NCBI RefSeq assembly: GCF_035594125.1
Contig: NC_087178.1
Coordinates: 11,668,470-11,732,469, forward strand
Length of the DNA: 64,000 bases
Reading direction: 5' to 3'
DNA from: Scylla paramamosain
Taxonomy: Eukaryota > Arthropoda > Malacostraca > Decapoda > Portunidae
The position numbers and the translations under genes are program-made. The notes under the pieces are model-generated. The model worked only from the letters and a program-made list of their open reading frames with translations, made no database searches and was not told the DNA's origin. Within the stretch, counting starts at the first letter, position 1; the number at the start of each line of letters is the position of its first letter. Shown here in pieces: positions 52,282 through 63,829 of this stretch.

Positions 52282-54254
52282 CTAATCCTGATCTTCTTTG
52301 GGTGCTTCATCATCTTCCAGCAACACCAAGTCCTGCTTATCTATCTTCTCAGTGTGGTTAACTATTTTGTACATCATTAGATCTCCTCTTTCACTTCTAA
52401 CTTGCAAAGTTGACAGTCCCATTTCCTTTAACCTCTCTTCATATGTTAGGTCTTTCAGCTCCAGTACCATCCTTGTAGCTGCCCTCTGAATTCTTTCCAA
52501 ATTCTTTATGTCTTTCTTCACATGCAAAGACCACACCACTGCTGTATATTCTAGCCTGGGACATAGCATAGTGGCTATAATTTTTTCATAATAGTCTTAT
52601 CCATGTAATGAAATGCCACCCTAATATTTGTTAACATCCTGTACGTCAAGCCAGATATCTCACTTATATGCTGTTCTGGGGTCAGGGTATCTTGAAAAAA
52701 AAAAAAAAAAAAAAAAAAAAAAACAATCCTAGGTCTTTTTCCTCCTTGCTCCTCATTATTACTTCCTCCTCCATTTTATAGTCCCATGCAGGTCTTCTCT
52801 TACTCTTTCCCAATTCCATCACATGGCATTTCTTAGCAGTGAATTCATTTCCACTTCTTGCTCCACCCATAAATCTTGTCAATATCTCTTTGCAACTCCA
52901 TACAATCAATGTGGCTCTTTAACAATTTTGCATCATCAGCAAACAGATTAATATAACTGGTCAAACTCTCCTGCATATCACTGATGTATATTTGGTACAT
53001 AATGGGTGCTAACACTGACCCCTGTGGTACTCCACTTGTTACATTACTCCAACATGAACAGGTGTCCCTGATCACTGTTCTCATTTCTCTATCCTTTAAG
53101 CAGTCTCTCATTCATTTTAGCATTGTCCCTTTCAGTCCTTTTATATGTTTAATCTTCCACAATAGTCTTTTATGTGGAACTTTATCAAAAGCTTTTTTTG
53201 ATGTCCAAGTACACTGCATCTACCCACCCATCTTTGTTTTGTACTTCATCTATTACTCTTGTATAGAAACTTAGAAAATTTGTCACACATGACCTTCCTA
53301 TTCTGAAACCAAATTGACTATTTGTTATAACTTCATTCTCTTCCAAATATTTCATCCACTTTTCCTTCATCACTATTTCACAGATCTTCCCCACAACACT
53401 AGTTAGTGACACTGGTCTATAATTTAGTGGCTCAGTCCTCTTTCCTCCTTTGTGTATTGGCACTATAATTGCTCTCTTCCACTCTCTTGGTACTCTTCCC
53501 TCTATCAGCAAGCTGTTAATCGCATCCCAAATTGGCTCCACTACTTGTTTTCTACATTCCTTTAGTGTCCAACCTGACACTCCATCAGGCCCCATTGCTT
53601 TCCTGACACCCAACTTCTCTAACAATTTGCCAATTTCATGTTTTTGCACCAAGACTTCCTGTAACCCCCCTGCCTTACCTCCTCATTTGGTTCTGTAAAA
53701 TACACTTCCACACTGAACACAGACCTGAAACTCTCATTCATAATTTCACTCATCTCTTCTGCTGTTTGATATATCCTTCATTCCTTTACTATCTTGTTAA
53801 TGGTCTCTCTGCTTGTCATCTTTCCATTGATATATATGTAAAAAGGCTTAGGCTCTTCTTCACATTTCTTTACCACATCCTTTTCAAACTGTTTCTCCTC
53901 CTCTCTTCTTATTCTAATATACTCATTCCTTGTTTCCTTACACTGCTCTCTATTATTTTAATTTCTTTTGTTTCTTCAGTTTCTTCCAAGCTATATCCTT
54001 TCTCTTCTTAGCTTCTGCATATCTGGCATTATACCAGATATGTTTGCTCCTCCTTACTTTATATACAGATACATACTTCTGCACACCATCATTGTACTTT
54101 TTCAGGAATGTTTCATATTTCTCTTGCACTGTCTTGCCTTCCATAAGTCTCTTCCAATCAATACTTCAAAAGAATTTTCTTAACTGTAAAATTTTTCTTT
54201 GCATGATTTAGTCTCCCATTTTTATAATCCTCCTTACATGGTAGAACCTCCCAA
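52282..54254 (-). pseudogene. LINE L5 reverse transcriptase and linker
   Basis: In coding order: linker VQEKYETFLKKYNDGVQKYV (53953-54144); RT start with LGVRKAMGPDGVSGWTLKEC, LNYRPVSLTSVVGKIC and SQFGFRIGRSCVTNFLSFYT (53185-53652); TSGVPQGSVLAPIMYQIYIS and YINLFADDAKLL (52845-53111); and the C-terminal domain (52282-52569). Frame breaks occur at several places, including the A-run. Confidence 0.87.
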
Positions 54255-54337
54255 TTTTACTTCGGCAAAATCACCTATCCGCTGGGCGGACATTTCCCAT
54301 GAGAGAGAGTGCGTCACGCGCTGCCGGCAGTTGTTTG
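54255..54337 (+). repeat. DIRS B left inverted terminal repeat
   Basis: Starts TTTTACTTCGGCAAAATCAC. The outer part is complementary to 58960-59010. The inner part, GAGAGAGTGCGTCACGCGCT and on, is complementary to 59190-59225. Confidence 0.9.
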
Positions 54338-54563
54338 CTGATTGCCGTGTTGGGCAGACACGGTCATTCTGGGTCATACGGACTCCCAAGTTTTTGCTGT
54401 TTTCTTTCAGATAAGGCCACGATACTTGTTACGCAGGTACAGTGCCTTCAACTTCGTTACCCGTTTTTGGGGCGAGTTGTATTATTGGTATATCGGTCTC
54501 CACTGACGATGGAACTGTGTGGGAAGCTTACGGCTTTGTTCTCCTTATCGCAGTGCGGCAGCC

Positions 54564-55802
54564 ATGTCGGAGTCTGGTGAAGCGTCCTCTGCCTCTCGAT
54601 CCCCTTCCCCTCCTGCCCCACGTGCCTTCTGTGGGCCTTCTCCTCTCCCTGGGTCCACTGTTCGCCCTCAAGATGACGACGACAGGCACAGGGATCATTC
54701 ATCTCGTCGCTTGAGTGGGAGGCATGGTTGCGTGAGATTACGTAACAGTGCTGACGCATGTGGTTCCCGCGGCACTTCTCCTCCTCCTCCCCCTTGGTCA
54801 GTTGTGTTGGACGCCTTGGCTGATTTGCGGGGTGAAGTGGAGGCCTTGAAGGCAGACAGACGGCAACTACCATCCCCTACTGGGTCGGCGCAGGTGACTG
54901 TGGAGGACAGTACTCTGGGGGGCTGGGGTTTGTCGCCTCCTTGTTCTGCCACTTTTTCTGGTTTCTCGGCCAGGATGAGTGAGGATGAGGCAGTGTCGAT
55001 GCCTGCCGCCCCTGCTGACAGCACCTTAATTCAGGGCACTAAGGCCTTTGGTCCTTCTGACACGGTGGTTGCTGACATTGACAATAGAGTGGCAGAGATG
55101 GTAAACTTACTCTTTGATAATGGTATGAGAGAGGAGGACTACAAGGCCATGTGTGAGGACGATGTTGTCAAGAGGCCTAATAACTGCCATGCTCTTGCGC
55201 CAGTGGAATGTAACCCACAGGTGTTGGAGGCCCTGAAGCTGGATGCCAGGAAGACAGACTTCCGCTTGAAGGAGGTAAATAAGGACATCCTGCGGGCTTC
55301 AACCATTATCACCAAATCCTTAGTGGCACTGGATGATTTGGCTGAACAGGAAGGTAACCCCAAGTTGGCACATGAGGTGAGCATGCTAAATGGTGCATTG
55401 GCATTGCTAGGCAATGCCAATCACAGGAAAAATTTGGCCAGGCGTTTTGTCATGAAACGCGAGATAAACTATAAATATGCTCATCTTTGTTCAGATAAGG
55501 TGCCAATTACTCGCTTTCTGTTCGGTGACGATGTGTCCCAGTCTGCCAGACAAATTGAGGAAGCAGAGAAACTGCGGAGTAAGTTCTCGCAGAAAAAGCC
55601 TGCCTTTACTAGCAAGTTCGCAGGTAAACGCCCTGGTGGATATTGGAACAAGCCTGCTAGTAGGGGATATTACGCCAGGTTCCAACCCTACGGGCAACAG
55701 AGGTATGGCTCCAGGGCTGCCCCACGACTGCCTTCCACTCGTCAGGATGTGGAGCCAAAAAACTCCAAGGGCCGGGGCGGCCGCAGCAGGCAGCCCCAGT
55801 AA
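54564..55802 (+). CDS. DIRS B ORF1 (gag-like)
   Basis: An open frame of 412 codons starts MSESGEASSASRSPSPPAP at 54564, chosen over the upstream ATG at 54519 because it matches the start in DIRS A. The N-terminal 130 residues are Ser/Pro-rich and likely disordered. The middle, from about residue 150, is conserved with DIRS A (FDNGMREEDYKAMCEDD, RPNNCHALAPVECNPQVL, SMLNGALALLGNANHRKNL). The C-terminus is Gly/Arg/Tyr-rich. It is presumed to be the structural protein; no zinc knuckle. The next frame lacks an ATG for some distance. Confidence 0.88.
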   Translation: MSESGEASSASRSPSPPAPRAFCGPSPLPGSTVRPQDDDDRHRDHSSRRLSGRHGCVRLRNSADACGSRGTSPPPPPWSVVLDALADLRGEVEALKADRRQLPSPTGSAQVTVEDSTLGGWGLSPPCSATFSGFSARMSEDEAVSMPAAPADSTLIQGTKAFGPSDTVVADIDNRVAEMVNLLFDNGMREEDYKAMCEDDVVKRPNNCHALAPVECNPQVLEALKLDARKTDFRLKEVNKDILRASTIITKSLVALDDLAEQEGNPKLAHEVSMLNGALALLGNANHRKNLARRFVMKREINYKYAHLCSDKVPITRFLFGDDVSQSARQIEEAEKLRSKFSQKKPAFTSKFAGKRPGGYWNKPASRGYYARFQPYGQQRYGSRAAPRLPSTRQDVEPKNSKGRGGRSRQPQ

Positions 55803-55804
55803 AC

Positions 55805-57848
55805 TTACAGGCAAGTGCATGTTTTGAAGCTGGCAGACTACACTCTTTCCTGCATGAGTGGTGTAAAATTACCAGTGACCCTGTCATTTTGGATATTGTT
55901 CAGCATTGCCACCTTGATATTGATGTCGATAGTGTTCATCCTTTATTTTTTAATGATTTGGAATACAGGTTCAACACTGTGCAACAGGGGATAATTTCTG
56001 GAGAGATCAAAAAACTTTTACAGCTTAAAGTCATTAAAGTCACACACAAACTAACTCAGCAGGTTATCTCTCCTATTTTTTTTGCGAGAAAAGAAAAACG
56101 GGGAATTTTGCCTGGTTCTTAACTTGGAGAGGTTAAACAAATACATACCATATAAACATTTTAAAATGGAAAATTTTGAACAGGCCATCAGGCTCATCAA
56201 CCAGGGTGATTTTTTGGCTTCTGTCGATCTCAGGCATGCTTATTATTCTGTTAGGGTTGCAGATGAGCAACAACGATTTTTATGTTTTACATGGCAAGGT
56301 GTTATCTATCAATTCACCTGCCTCCCTAATGGCATTTCTGAGGGACCTCGGCTTTTCACCAAACTGATGAAGCCAATATTTGCTACTCTAAGGCAGGAAG
56401 GATACACTATCACCAGCTTTATAGATGACACATTAATTTGCAGTAACTCTTACTCAGGATGTCTTCAGGCGATTCAGGCCACCATTTCTCTGTTGCAGAG
56501 GTTAGGCTTTTGTATCAATATGGAGAAGTCTGTTCTCACCCCCACACAATGTATTGAATACCTAGGCAATGTTATTAACACCAAGTTCATGACTGCCTCT
56601 TTACCTGAGCGTAGACTAATCAAAATTCGCCAAGGATGTGCAGAACTTTTGTGTAAAGATGTTGCCCCCATTCGAGAGGTGGCCAGGGTGATCGGCCTCA
56701 TGGTGGCTGCGATCCCAGCAGTGGAGTTAGGTAAACTTCACTACAGGAAGTTGGAGAAGGGAAAAATTGCCGCTTTGAAACAGGAGTATGGTAATTTTGA
56801 CAGGCCTTTGAATATTACTGCAGACATGAAACTAGACCTTTCCTGGTGGTTAGACAATGTGGACAGACACCACAGACACATTTTTAGGCCAGGTACTGAC
56901 ATCGATTTATTTACTGATGCCTCCAGCCTTGGTTGGGGGGGTCATTTGGGGTGTCAGATTACAAGTGGTACTTGGTCCCTGGATGAAAAGGAGCTTCACA
57001 TTAACATTCTGGAGATGAAAGCCATTCTATTCTCTTTGCAAGCATTTGAACATGAGCTGGAAGGTAGACATGTTAGAGTTTTTTGTGATAATACCACTGC
57101 CATAAACTATGTCAATGAAATGGGAGGCACAAAGTCCAAGTCCTGTAATGATGTTGCTACCCAGATTTGGGATTGGTGTCTGGAACATGACTCATGGGTT
57201 ACATGCTCGCACATACCAGGGAAGGACAACACCTTGGCTGATGTAGCCTCTCGCAAGATTAATGACAGACATGAGTGGAAACTCGACTCACACATTTTTA
57301 CTACCTTGTGTAATGTTTTTGGGACACCGTCCATTGATTTATTTGCCTCAAGGCTTAACAAACAGGTTAATACATTCTGTTCGTGGTTGCCAGATCCGGA
57401 GGCTAAATATTTTGATGCTTTTTCCTTGGACTGGTCAAACTTTGATTTGTCTTACATTTTCCCCCCATTCTCATTAATTGCTAGGTGCCTTCAGAAGTTA
57501 CGTGCGGAGCAAGCACGAGGCTGGATGGTGGTTCCTCTGTGGCCGTCCCAGTTTTGGATGGGCATGCTGCTCCAGTTGCTAATAGACTTCCCACGTTTGA
57601 TAACGAACAGGAGGAATGTTCTAACACACCCGTCCACAACAGATCCACACCCCATCATGTCCCACACGAGGCTCATGGCATGCCTTCTGTCAGGGAAAAC
57701 TTGCAGAAACGAGGAGTTTCGCCGGCGGCTGCGGACATCATACTTGCCTCCTGGAAACCAGGTACTGAGAGGCAATACCGCCCACATGTCCAGAGGTGGT
57801 CGTTGTTTTGTGGTAGACGGAATGTTGACCCCACTTCTCCAACTGTAG
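55805..57848 (+). pseudogene. DIRS B reverse transcriptase / RNase H, one frame break
   Basis: The frame starts after the ORF1 stop without a near ATG (first ATG at 55889), so translation may depend on ORF1. A one-base shift in a T-run near 56085 splits it; the rest is open to 57848. RT shows LASVDLRHAYYSVRV (first Asp) and SFIDDTLICS (56417). RNase H shows DLFTDASSLGWGGHLG (56905), LHINILEMKAILF (Glu), VFCDNTTAINYVNEMGG and HIPGKDNTLADVASRK. The C-terminal part includes IDLFASRLNKQVN and YIFPPFSLIARCLQKL, a region conserved in DIRS elements. The last 360 bases overlap the recombinase frame. Confidence 0.9.
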
Positions 57849-58663
57849 GTCACATTGTAAATTTTTTGATGGAAACCTTTGACAGGGGTGTGGGTTATGA
57901 GTGTGTGAACACTGCGAGGGGTGCCCTGTCTTCTCTCGGCATTGTGGTGGACGGATGCAGGGCAGGAAATCACCCTTTGGTCATCCGATTCATGAGAGGG
58001 GTTTTCAATCTTAGAACTCCTCAGCCCAGGTACACTGACACTTGGGACGTCCAACCTGTTTTAGAGCAACTAAGGTCCATGTTCCCCTTACATGCATTAA
58101 CCCTTAAAGAATTAACGCTAAAATTGGTTATGATGATGGCCTTAACTCAAGCTGCCAGAATTCAAACTTTACAACTACTGTTAATCAGAGACATGCTCAT
58201 TAATGAACACTGCATTTCAGTACAGTTGGGGGGCACTCTTAAACAATCCAGACCAAATTTTAACATCAACAGGGTCACATTCCATCGTTACCCTAAGGAT
58301 CCACGATTATGTGTCTGTAGCACTCTCCTGAGGTACATTGATGTGACTAAAGAGCTTAGACAGGATGAGATGCACACTGATGCCAGGCTCCTCATTAGCT
58401 TCATAAAACCCCACAAATCAGTTTCCAAAGACACTATTGCCCGTTGGGTCAGGACCATTCTCCGCATGTCCGGCATAGACATCTCAAAGTTTTCCGCTGG
58501 TAGTGTGCGGCCAGCAGCAGCTTCAAAAGCTGGAGTGGCAGCTGTCCCTGTCGCATGCATTATGGCTAAGGCGGGCTGGTCTAGGGAATCTACCTTTGCA
58601 AAATATTATAATAAGAACATTGTGGCTGCTTCTGACCTCTTTCAGGATGCAGTGCTAGAATAA
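57485..58663 (+). CDS. DIRS B tyrosine recombinase
   Basis: An open frame of 392 codons overlaps the end of RT/RNase H. The core-binding part includes ASWKPGTERQYRPHVQRWSL and YECVNTARGALSSLG. The catalytic part shows ALTQAARIQTLQLLL (first Arg), KFSAGSVRPAAASKA (second Arg) and AGWSRESTFAKYYNKN with the Tyr nucleophile. Gly replaces the usual His of HxxR, as in DIRS A. The start may lie downstream of 57485, because the first part overlaps the other frame and shows little conservation. The enzyme would integrate the circular DNA copy. Confidence 0.9.
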   Translation: MPSEVTCGASTRLDGGSSVAVPVLDGHAAPVANRLPTFDNEQEECSNTPVHNRSTPHHVPHEAHGMPSVRENLQKRGVSPAAADIILASWKPGTERQYRPHVQRWSLFCGRRNVDPTSPTVGHIVNFLMETFDRGVGYECVNTARGALSSLGIVVDGCRAGNHPLVIRFMRGVFNLRTPQPRYTDTWDVQPVLEQLRSMFPLHALTLKELTLKLVMMMALTQAARIQTLQLLLIRDMLINEHCISVQLGGTLKQSRPNFNINRVTFHRYPKDPRLCVCSTLLRYIDVTKELRQDEMHTDARLLISFIKPHKSVSKDTIARWVRTILRMSGIDISKFSAGSVRPAAASKAGVAAVPVACIMAKAGWSRESTFAKYYNKNIVAASDLFQDAVLE

Positions 58664-58959
58664 GATATGATTTGGGTTTGTTGCTGCACTCCAGTGTTGC
58701 AGTACACGGATATTTTAAGTATTTAGTATCTAGTACCTTAGGTTTACCTTATGATGTGAACTGTTACCATATTTCAACATTGTTTGTAGATTGGATTAAG
58801 TTGGATGCAATGTACCTTATTTTATACACCAATTGTATGATTGTCTCATGTACAAGATCCTTCCATGGAATAATAGTTATAGTACTGTTTCTTGTGGGGC
58901 ATTTCCTTTTCCTCTCTACTATTGCATCCTCCCTCGTCATCCACATGGCTTCAAAGCCT
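58664..58959 (+). other. DIRS B 3' untranslated stretch
   Basis: Between the recombinase stop and the internal complementary region. I see no frame. Confidence 0.6.
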
Positions 58960-59312
58960 CATGGGAAATGTCCGCCCAGAGGATAGGTGATTTTGCCGAA
59001 GTAAAATTAACAAAGTACACGAGACTTACCGTAGGTCAGTTGAAGTGTACTTCTAATTTTTCGAGGCAAATCACCTCTGCTGGTGCGGAGATTTCACATG
59101 CCCTCCTCTCCCTCCCTACCTTAAGCTCTACAGGTTACTTAATTTCCTAATTGGTTCATCATGTGGATGTCGAGTCCTTGCTTTAAAGTCTGCCGGCAGC
59201 GCGTGACGCACTCTCTCTCATGTGAAATCCCCGCACCAGCAGAGGTGATTTGCCTCGAAAAATTAGAAGTACACTTCAACTGACCTACGGTAAGTCTCGT
59301 GTACTTTGTTAA
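58960..59312 (+). repeat. DIRS B internal complementary region and right terminus
   Basis: 58960-59010 is the complement of the left end; 59009-59100 is the complement of the right end (about 59217-59312). They meet at AAAATTAAC, whose complement GTTAATTTT is the predicted circle junction. 59190-59225 is the complement of the inner left terminal repeat. The region can fold into a hairpin with arms of about 95 bp. Confidence 0.9.
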
Positions 59313-59870
59313 TTTTGCAGTACCACTTCTGAAACCACATGGTCACTTTTTCCCATTGGGCTTAAGTATTTAATGGTTGGACTGAGCTCTGTTTTTTTTT
59401 TTTTTTTGTGAATACCAGGTCTAGCATAGATGGCTCCTCCTCCCCTCTGTATCTTGTAAATTCCTCCACCCATTGGTCCATTGCATTCACCATAGTTAAC
59501 TGCAGCATTTCTTCACTCCACGGTCCAGCATTTCCATTAACTTCCATCTCCTCCCAGCTTACATTTTTGCAGTTAAAGTCTTCCACTAGTAGTATTTTAC
59601 TTTCCTTCCTTATCATGTTATCTAGGCACTTCAACACTTCCTTTTGCACTTCCTTGTGACCCCCCAGCCTCCATACATTAATATGATCCTCCTCCTTTCT
59701 CTCCCACTGGTCCTGATTGTTATACCTATGACCTCCACCATGCCATCTCCATATTGCACTTCTTCCACATTTATATCATCTCTAACCATTATCAGTACTC
59801 CTCTTCCTCCTTTTTCCTTTTCTATCTCTCCTCCAATAATTATATCATTCTTCCTTAAAGCTTAAATGGA
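59313..59870 (-). pseudogene. LINE L5 endonuclease
   Basis: Minus strand with ESKILLVEDFNCKNVSWEEM, VEEFTRYRGEEEPSMLDLVF and a poly-T/A tract near 59394-59408 (59362-59649). The N-terminal endonuclease continues to about 59870 in broken form. Confidence 0.8.
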
Positions 59871-60552
59871 CTTCCTCTTTTAACTATGTCTCAGTTAGGC
59901 ACAACACATCTGGTCCATTTTCCTTTAAGTAATCTGACTTTCAGTATACCTAAAAGTAACCTGTCTATGTTTGTATACATTACTCTTATGAGTAATGTAT
60001 ACAAAACAGTAATGAGTAATGAGTATCTCATTTTCTTTCTTTAGTTCTTCCATTGCCTCTTTCATCTCATTGTTTATCTTTAGAGTGCTCTCACATTCAC
60101 TATACTTCTTTCTCAATTCTTTGATTTCCATAAGTTTGTCCTGCTTCTCCAGAATGCCAGAGATCAGTTCCCTCATGCACCTCATTTCTTTCTCTACGCT
60201 GATTATCTTCCTCATACTTCCATTCTCTTCTTTGAATCCTGAAAAATCCCTTTCTCCATTTGCTTCCATCAATTGTCTCAAGCCCACAGGGGTTTCAATA
60301 AAATGTGCCTTCTATCTCACCTCCTCACTCAGTTTGTTTACAAACATCACTATCAGTGAAGCCACCTAGATCTTCCTTTCCTTTCATTTCTTTTAACCTC
60401 AAAATACTCCTTTATGTATTAAATTTGGAGACAAGACACTCTGTAACTCCCTCTCACCCCTGCATATACATTACTAGGCCTCATTGTTTTGTCTAGATCC
60501 AGTAGCTTTATCTTCAGGAGCTTAAGCACCTGCATCTGAACAGCTGGCTGGT
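59871..60552 (-). pseudogene. LINE L5 ORF1 remnant and leader
   Basis: 60019-60287 reads a coiled coil (RELISGILEKQDKLMEIKEL and flanks). The C-terminal RRM-like block seen in L1 is missing or decayed. A GAGTAATGTATACA-type direct repeat lies near 59975-60030. Confidence 0.6.
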
Positions 60553-60580
60553 GCACGTGTGTGTGTCTGTGTGTGTGTGT
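60553..60580. repeat. (GT)n tract between LINE L5 and L6
   Basis: GT repeats with one CT break, ending in ATTTACCTAG. Confidence 0.88.
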
Positions 60581-61286
60581 ATTTACCTAGTTATATTTAC
60601 CTAGTTGTGCTTTATGGGAAAAGAGCTATGCTCGTGCTGTCCCATCCCCATATCTTTTAATATCCAACTTAATCTTGAATCCATGTATACTTTCTGCATT
60701 TACTATCTCCTCATCCAGACTGTTCCATACATCAATACTTCTATATGGGAAACTACACTTTTTGACATCTCTTCTACAAGCACTCCTTTTCAGCCTTTTT
60801 CCATGTCCTCTAGTGTCCTGTGTATCCCAGACCATTAAGTCACTCCTGTCCACTTCCTTTACTCCCTCATATGCTTTATATATCACAATCAAGTCTCCCC
60901 TTTCTCTCCTCTTTTCCAACGTTGGTAGATGTATCCTTGCCAGTCTCTCTTCATATGACAAGTCCCTGATACTTGGTACCTTCTTCGTAGCTGCTCTCTG
61001 AACTCTCTCCAACTTCCTTATATCCTTTTTCTTTTATGGGGACCACACTACTGCTGCATATTCTAGTCTAGGTCTTATCAGCGACACGATCATCTTCCTG
61101 ACTATCTCTTCATCCATATATGCAAAGGCCTGCCTTATTCTTCTCAGCAAGTTATAGGTTTCTCCTGTAATTTTGCTAATGTGTTTCTCCAGGGTCAGGT
61201 TCCCAGTCACTGTAACACCAAGATCCTTTTCCTCTTCTGCTCCACTCAACCTTACACATTCAACACATAATTTCCTTTTACTCTTC

Positions 61287-61288
<2 letters not shown>
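60581..61288 (-). mobile_element. GT-linked LINE, copy L6, 5' truncated
   Basis: Only the RT C-terminal part is present: EEEKDLGVTVTGNLTLEKHI and LRRIRQAFAYMDEEI (61034-61249), then the RRERGDLIVIYKAYEG domain (60626-61012). The 3' terminal motif is duplicated (TATTTACCTAGTT twice at 60580-60606). The truncated edge runs straight into a 40-unit GT array. Confidence 0.87.
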
Positions 61289-61359
<71 letters not shown>

Positions 61360-61372
61360 TGTTTGTGTATAT
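61289..61372. repeat. (GT)n microsatellite
   Basis: About 38 GT units with TTTGTGTTTG breaks at the end. Confidence 0.97.
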
Positions 61373-61394
61373 AAGAAAGTGCAGCTGATGTTTG

Positions 61395-61795
61395 AAAACC
61401 TATTTGGAGTACCACTTATGCCACCCATCTGACATGCCTGGACAGACTACATAAGAAAATCATCAGAATTATCACAAAAAGTTCTTATCTCGAATACACC
61501 ACTCCTCTATTTAAAAACACAAAAATTCTTAAACTGCAAGATATAACTAAACTTTCAATTGCAAATTGTACGTACAAAAATCAGATCAGTGCCTCACTTC
61601 CTTTTTATAAATATCCTACATGACATAGAAAACAGCTTTGCCTTCCATCCCATCGCCTTACACTCTTCCAACACTCCACCATGTACTTAGGACCTTTAAT
61701 ATGGAATTCTCTTCCTCAGTATATTAAGAATGCTCCCTCTCTCTACAATTTTAAAAACAAACTTAAGTGTCATCTGTTGGATTCTTATTAATTCT
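61395..61795 (+). pseudogene. LINE RT C-terminal fragment of another family
   Basis: The plus strand reads LHKKIIRIITKSSYLEYTTP, LFKNTKILKLQDITKLSIAN and GPLIWNSLPQYIKNAPSLYN then a stop. The form (RIIT..., LNILKL.DI, WN.LP...K...S...FK..LK) matches the C-terminal end of RTE/CR1-like LINE proteins. It is broken by a stop near 61620. The 3' region to 62200 is AT-rich, with TTATTATTA runs. Confidence 0.65.
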
Positions 61796-62826
<1,031 letters not shown>

Positions 62827-62886
<60 letters not shown>

Positions 62887-62892
62887 ACGTGT
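62827..62892. repeat. (GT)n microsatellite
   Basis: About 30 GT units with a CAC break. It shows no LINE 3' motif at either side. Confidence 0.96.
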
Positions 62893-63002
62893 GTGTCATC
62901 ATGGTGCGTGCTGGGCTATCAGCAAGGAGAGAGAGAGAGTCCCTTGGCTATCAGCAACAGATTCGACATTTGAAGAGTTTTCTAAACAACATTTTGGAAT
63001 CA

Positions 63003-63185
63003 TAGTGATAATAATAATAAAATATAATAATTACAATAAAAGAATAAGAAGAAGAAGAAGAGGAAGAAGGAGAAGGAGAATAATAAAAACATAGAGAAGA
63101 TTGAGACATAATAATGATAATAATAACTAATAAAAAGCAGAACAACGACAATAATACGAATAAAAACAAAGCAATAATAAGAAAG
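63003..63185. repeat. Degenerate AAT/AAG-rich simple repeat
   Basis: ATAATAATAA, GAAGAAGAAG and GAGAAGGAGAA runs with interruptions. Confidence 0.85.
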
Positions 63186-63829
63186 ATAGAGTACTGGAGG
63201 TTCTGTGCACTAAATCCCGCTTAAAGTTCCATAACACATAAACAGAGTGGAAATGACGGGACTAAGTTCAAATTTTCCCGCCAGTACCCTTCCACTGTTC
63301 TGTGTGCGCCAGAGAGAACAAAGCATTGTGTCTTCCACCGTAACTGAGGTAGGTGGAGTTCCGCTAACTGTTTCGATAGCACACATGAATGTCAGTGTTA
63401 GTCACTGCCACCTATTTTGATACAAAACTAACATAGCTTGTCAATGAATTTATTGTTATAATGCATGATTGTCAAATGGTTGAGGATAAACATGTCTAGC
63501 CTCAACAAATAAGGGATTGTGTGGGGTAGCACGTAAATGCCATAAATGCCCTTAGTGTGTAGTGCGCCAACCAGGGTAGGGCATTATCAGGCTAGTGTGC
63601 TTACTTTATTTTTGTCTTCTCCTTCTAGATTATCTGCGTTTTCAATATGTTTTATGTTATTGTGGAAAGCATAAACGAGTTGCTACACACAAGCAGTTTT
63701 GACTTGAAAAGCAGAAAATGACAGGAAAGGGTAATAATTTTGGGAAAAAAAGGAAGAGGAAGTATTATATTGAAGCATACATGTTAAATTGCATTCTTGC
63801 TCTGCACCTTTTCAACAGTCTTTGCTGAA
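63186..63829. other. Possible 5' region of the downstream gene
   Basis: This stretch lacks the microsatellites and transposon motifs seen elsewhere. CTGAGGTAGGTGG near 63344 resembles a 5' splice site, and CTCTGCACCTTTTCAACAG ending near 63818 resembles a 3' splice site just before the ATG at 63830. A non-coding first exon is possible; this is inference. Confidence 0.3.

Larger units (their letters stand above)
54253..59312 (+). mobile_element. DIRS-type retrotransposon B, nearly intact
   Basis: The element of about 5.06 kb has ORF1, RT/RNase H and tyrosine recombinase in order, with inverted termini and an internal complementary region. It sits at AATTTT (54253-54258 and 59311-59316) in LINE L5. 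Only one frame break is visible, near 56085. It is the same family as DIRS A but clearly diverged, so the two insertions are independent. Confidence 0.95.
52093..60552 (-). mobile_element. GT-linked LINE, copy L5, split by DIRS B
   Basis: LINE sequence at 52093-54254 (3' end, RT, linker) and 59313-60552 (endonuclease, ORF1) on the minus strand, separated by DIRS B. The 5' end meets GT repeats at 60553. A run of 29 A interrupts the RT at about 52695-52723. Confidence 0.85.

Noticed and set aside
57491..58054. Minus-strand frame of 187 codons inside DIRS B
   Set aside because: It lies opposite the recombinase and RT frames, which carry family motifs on the plus strand.
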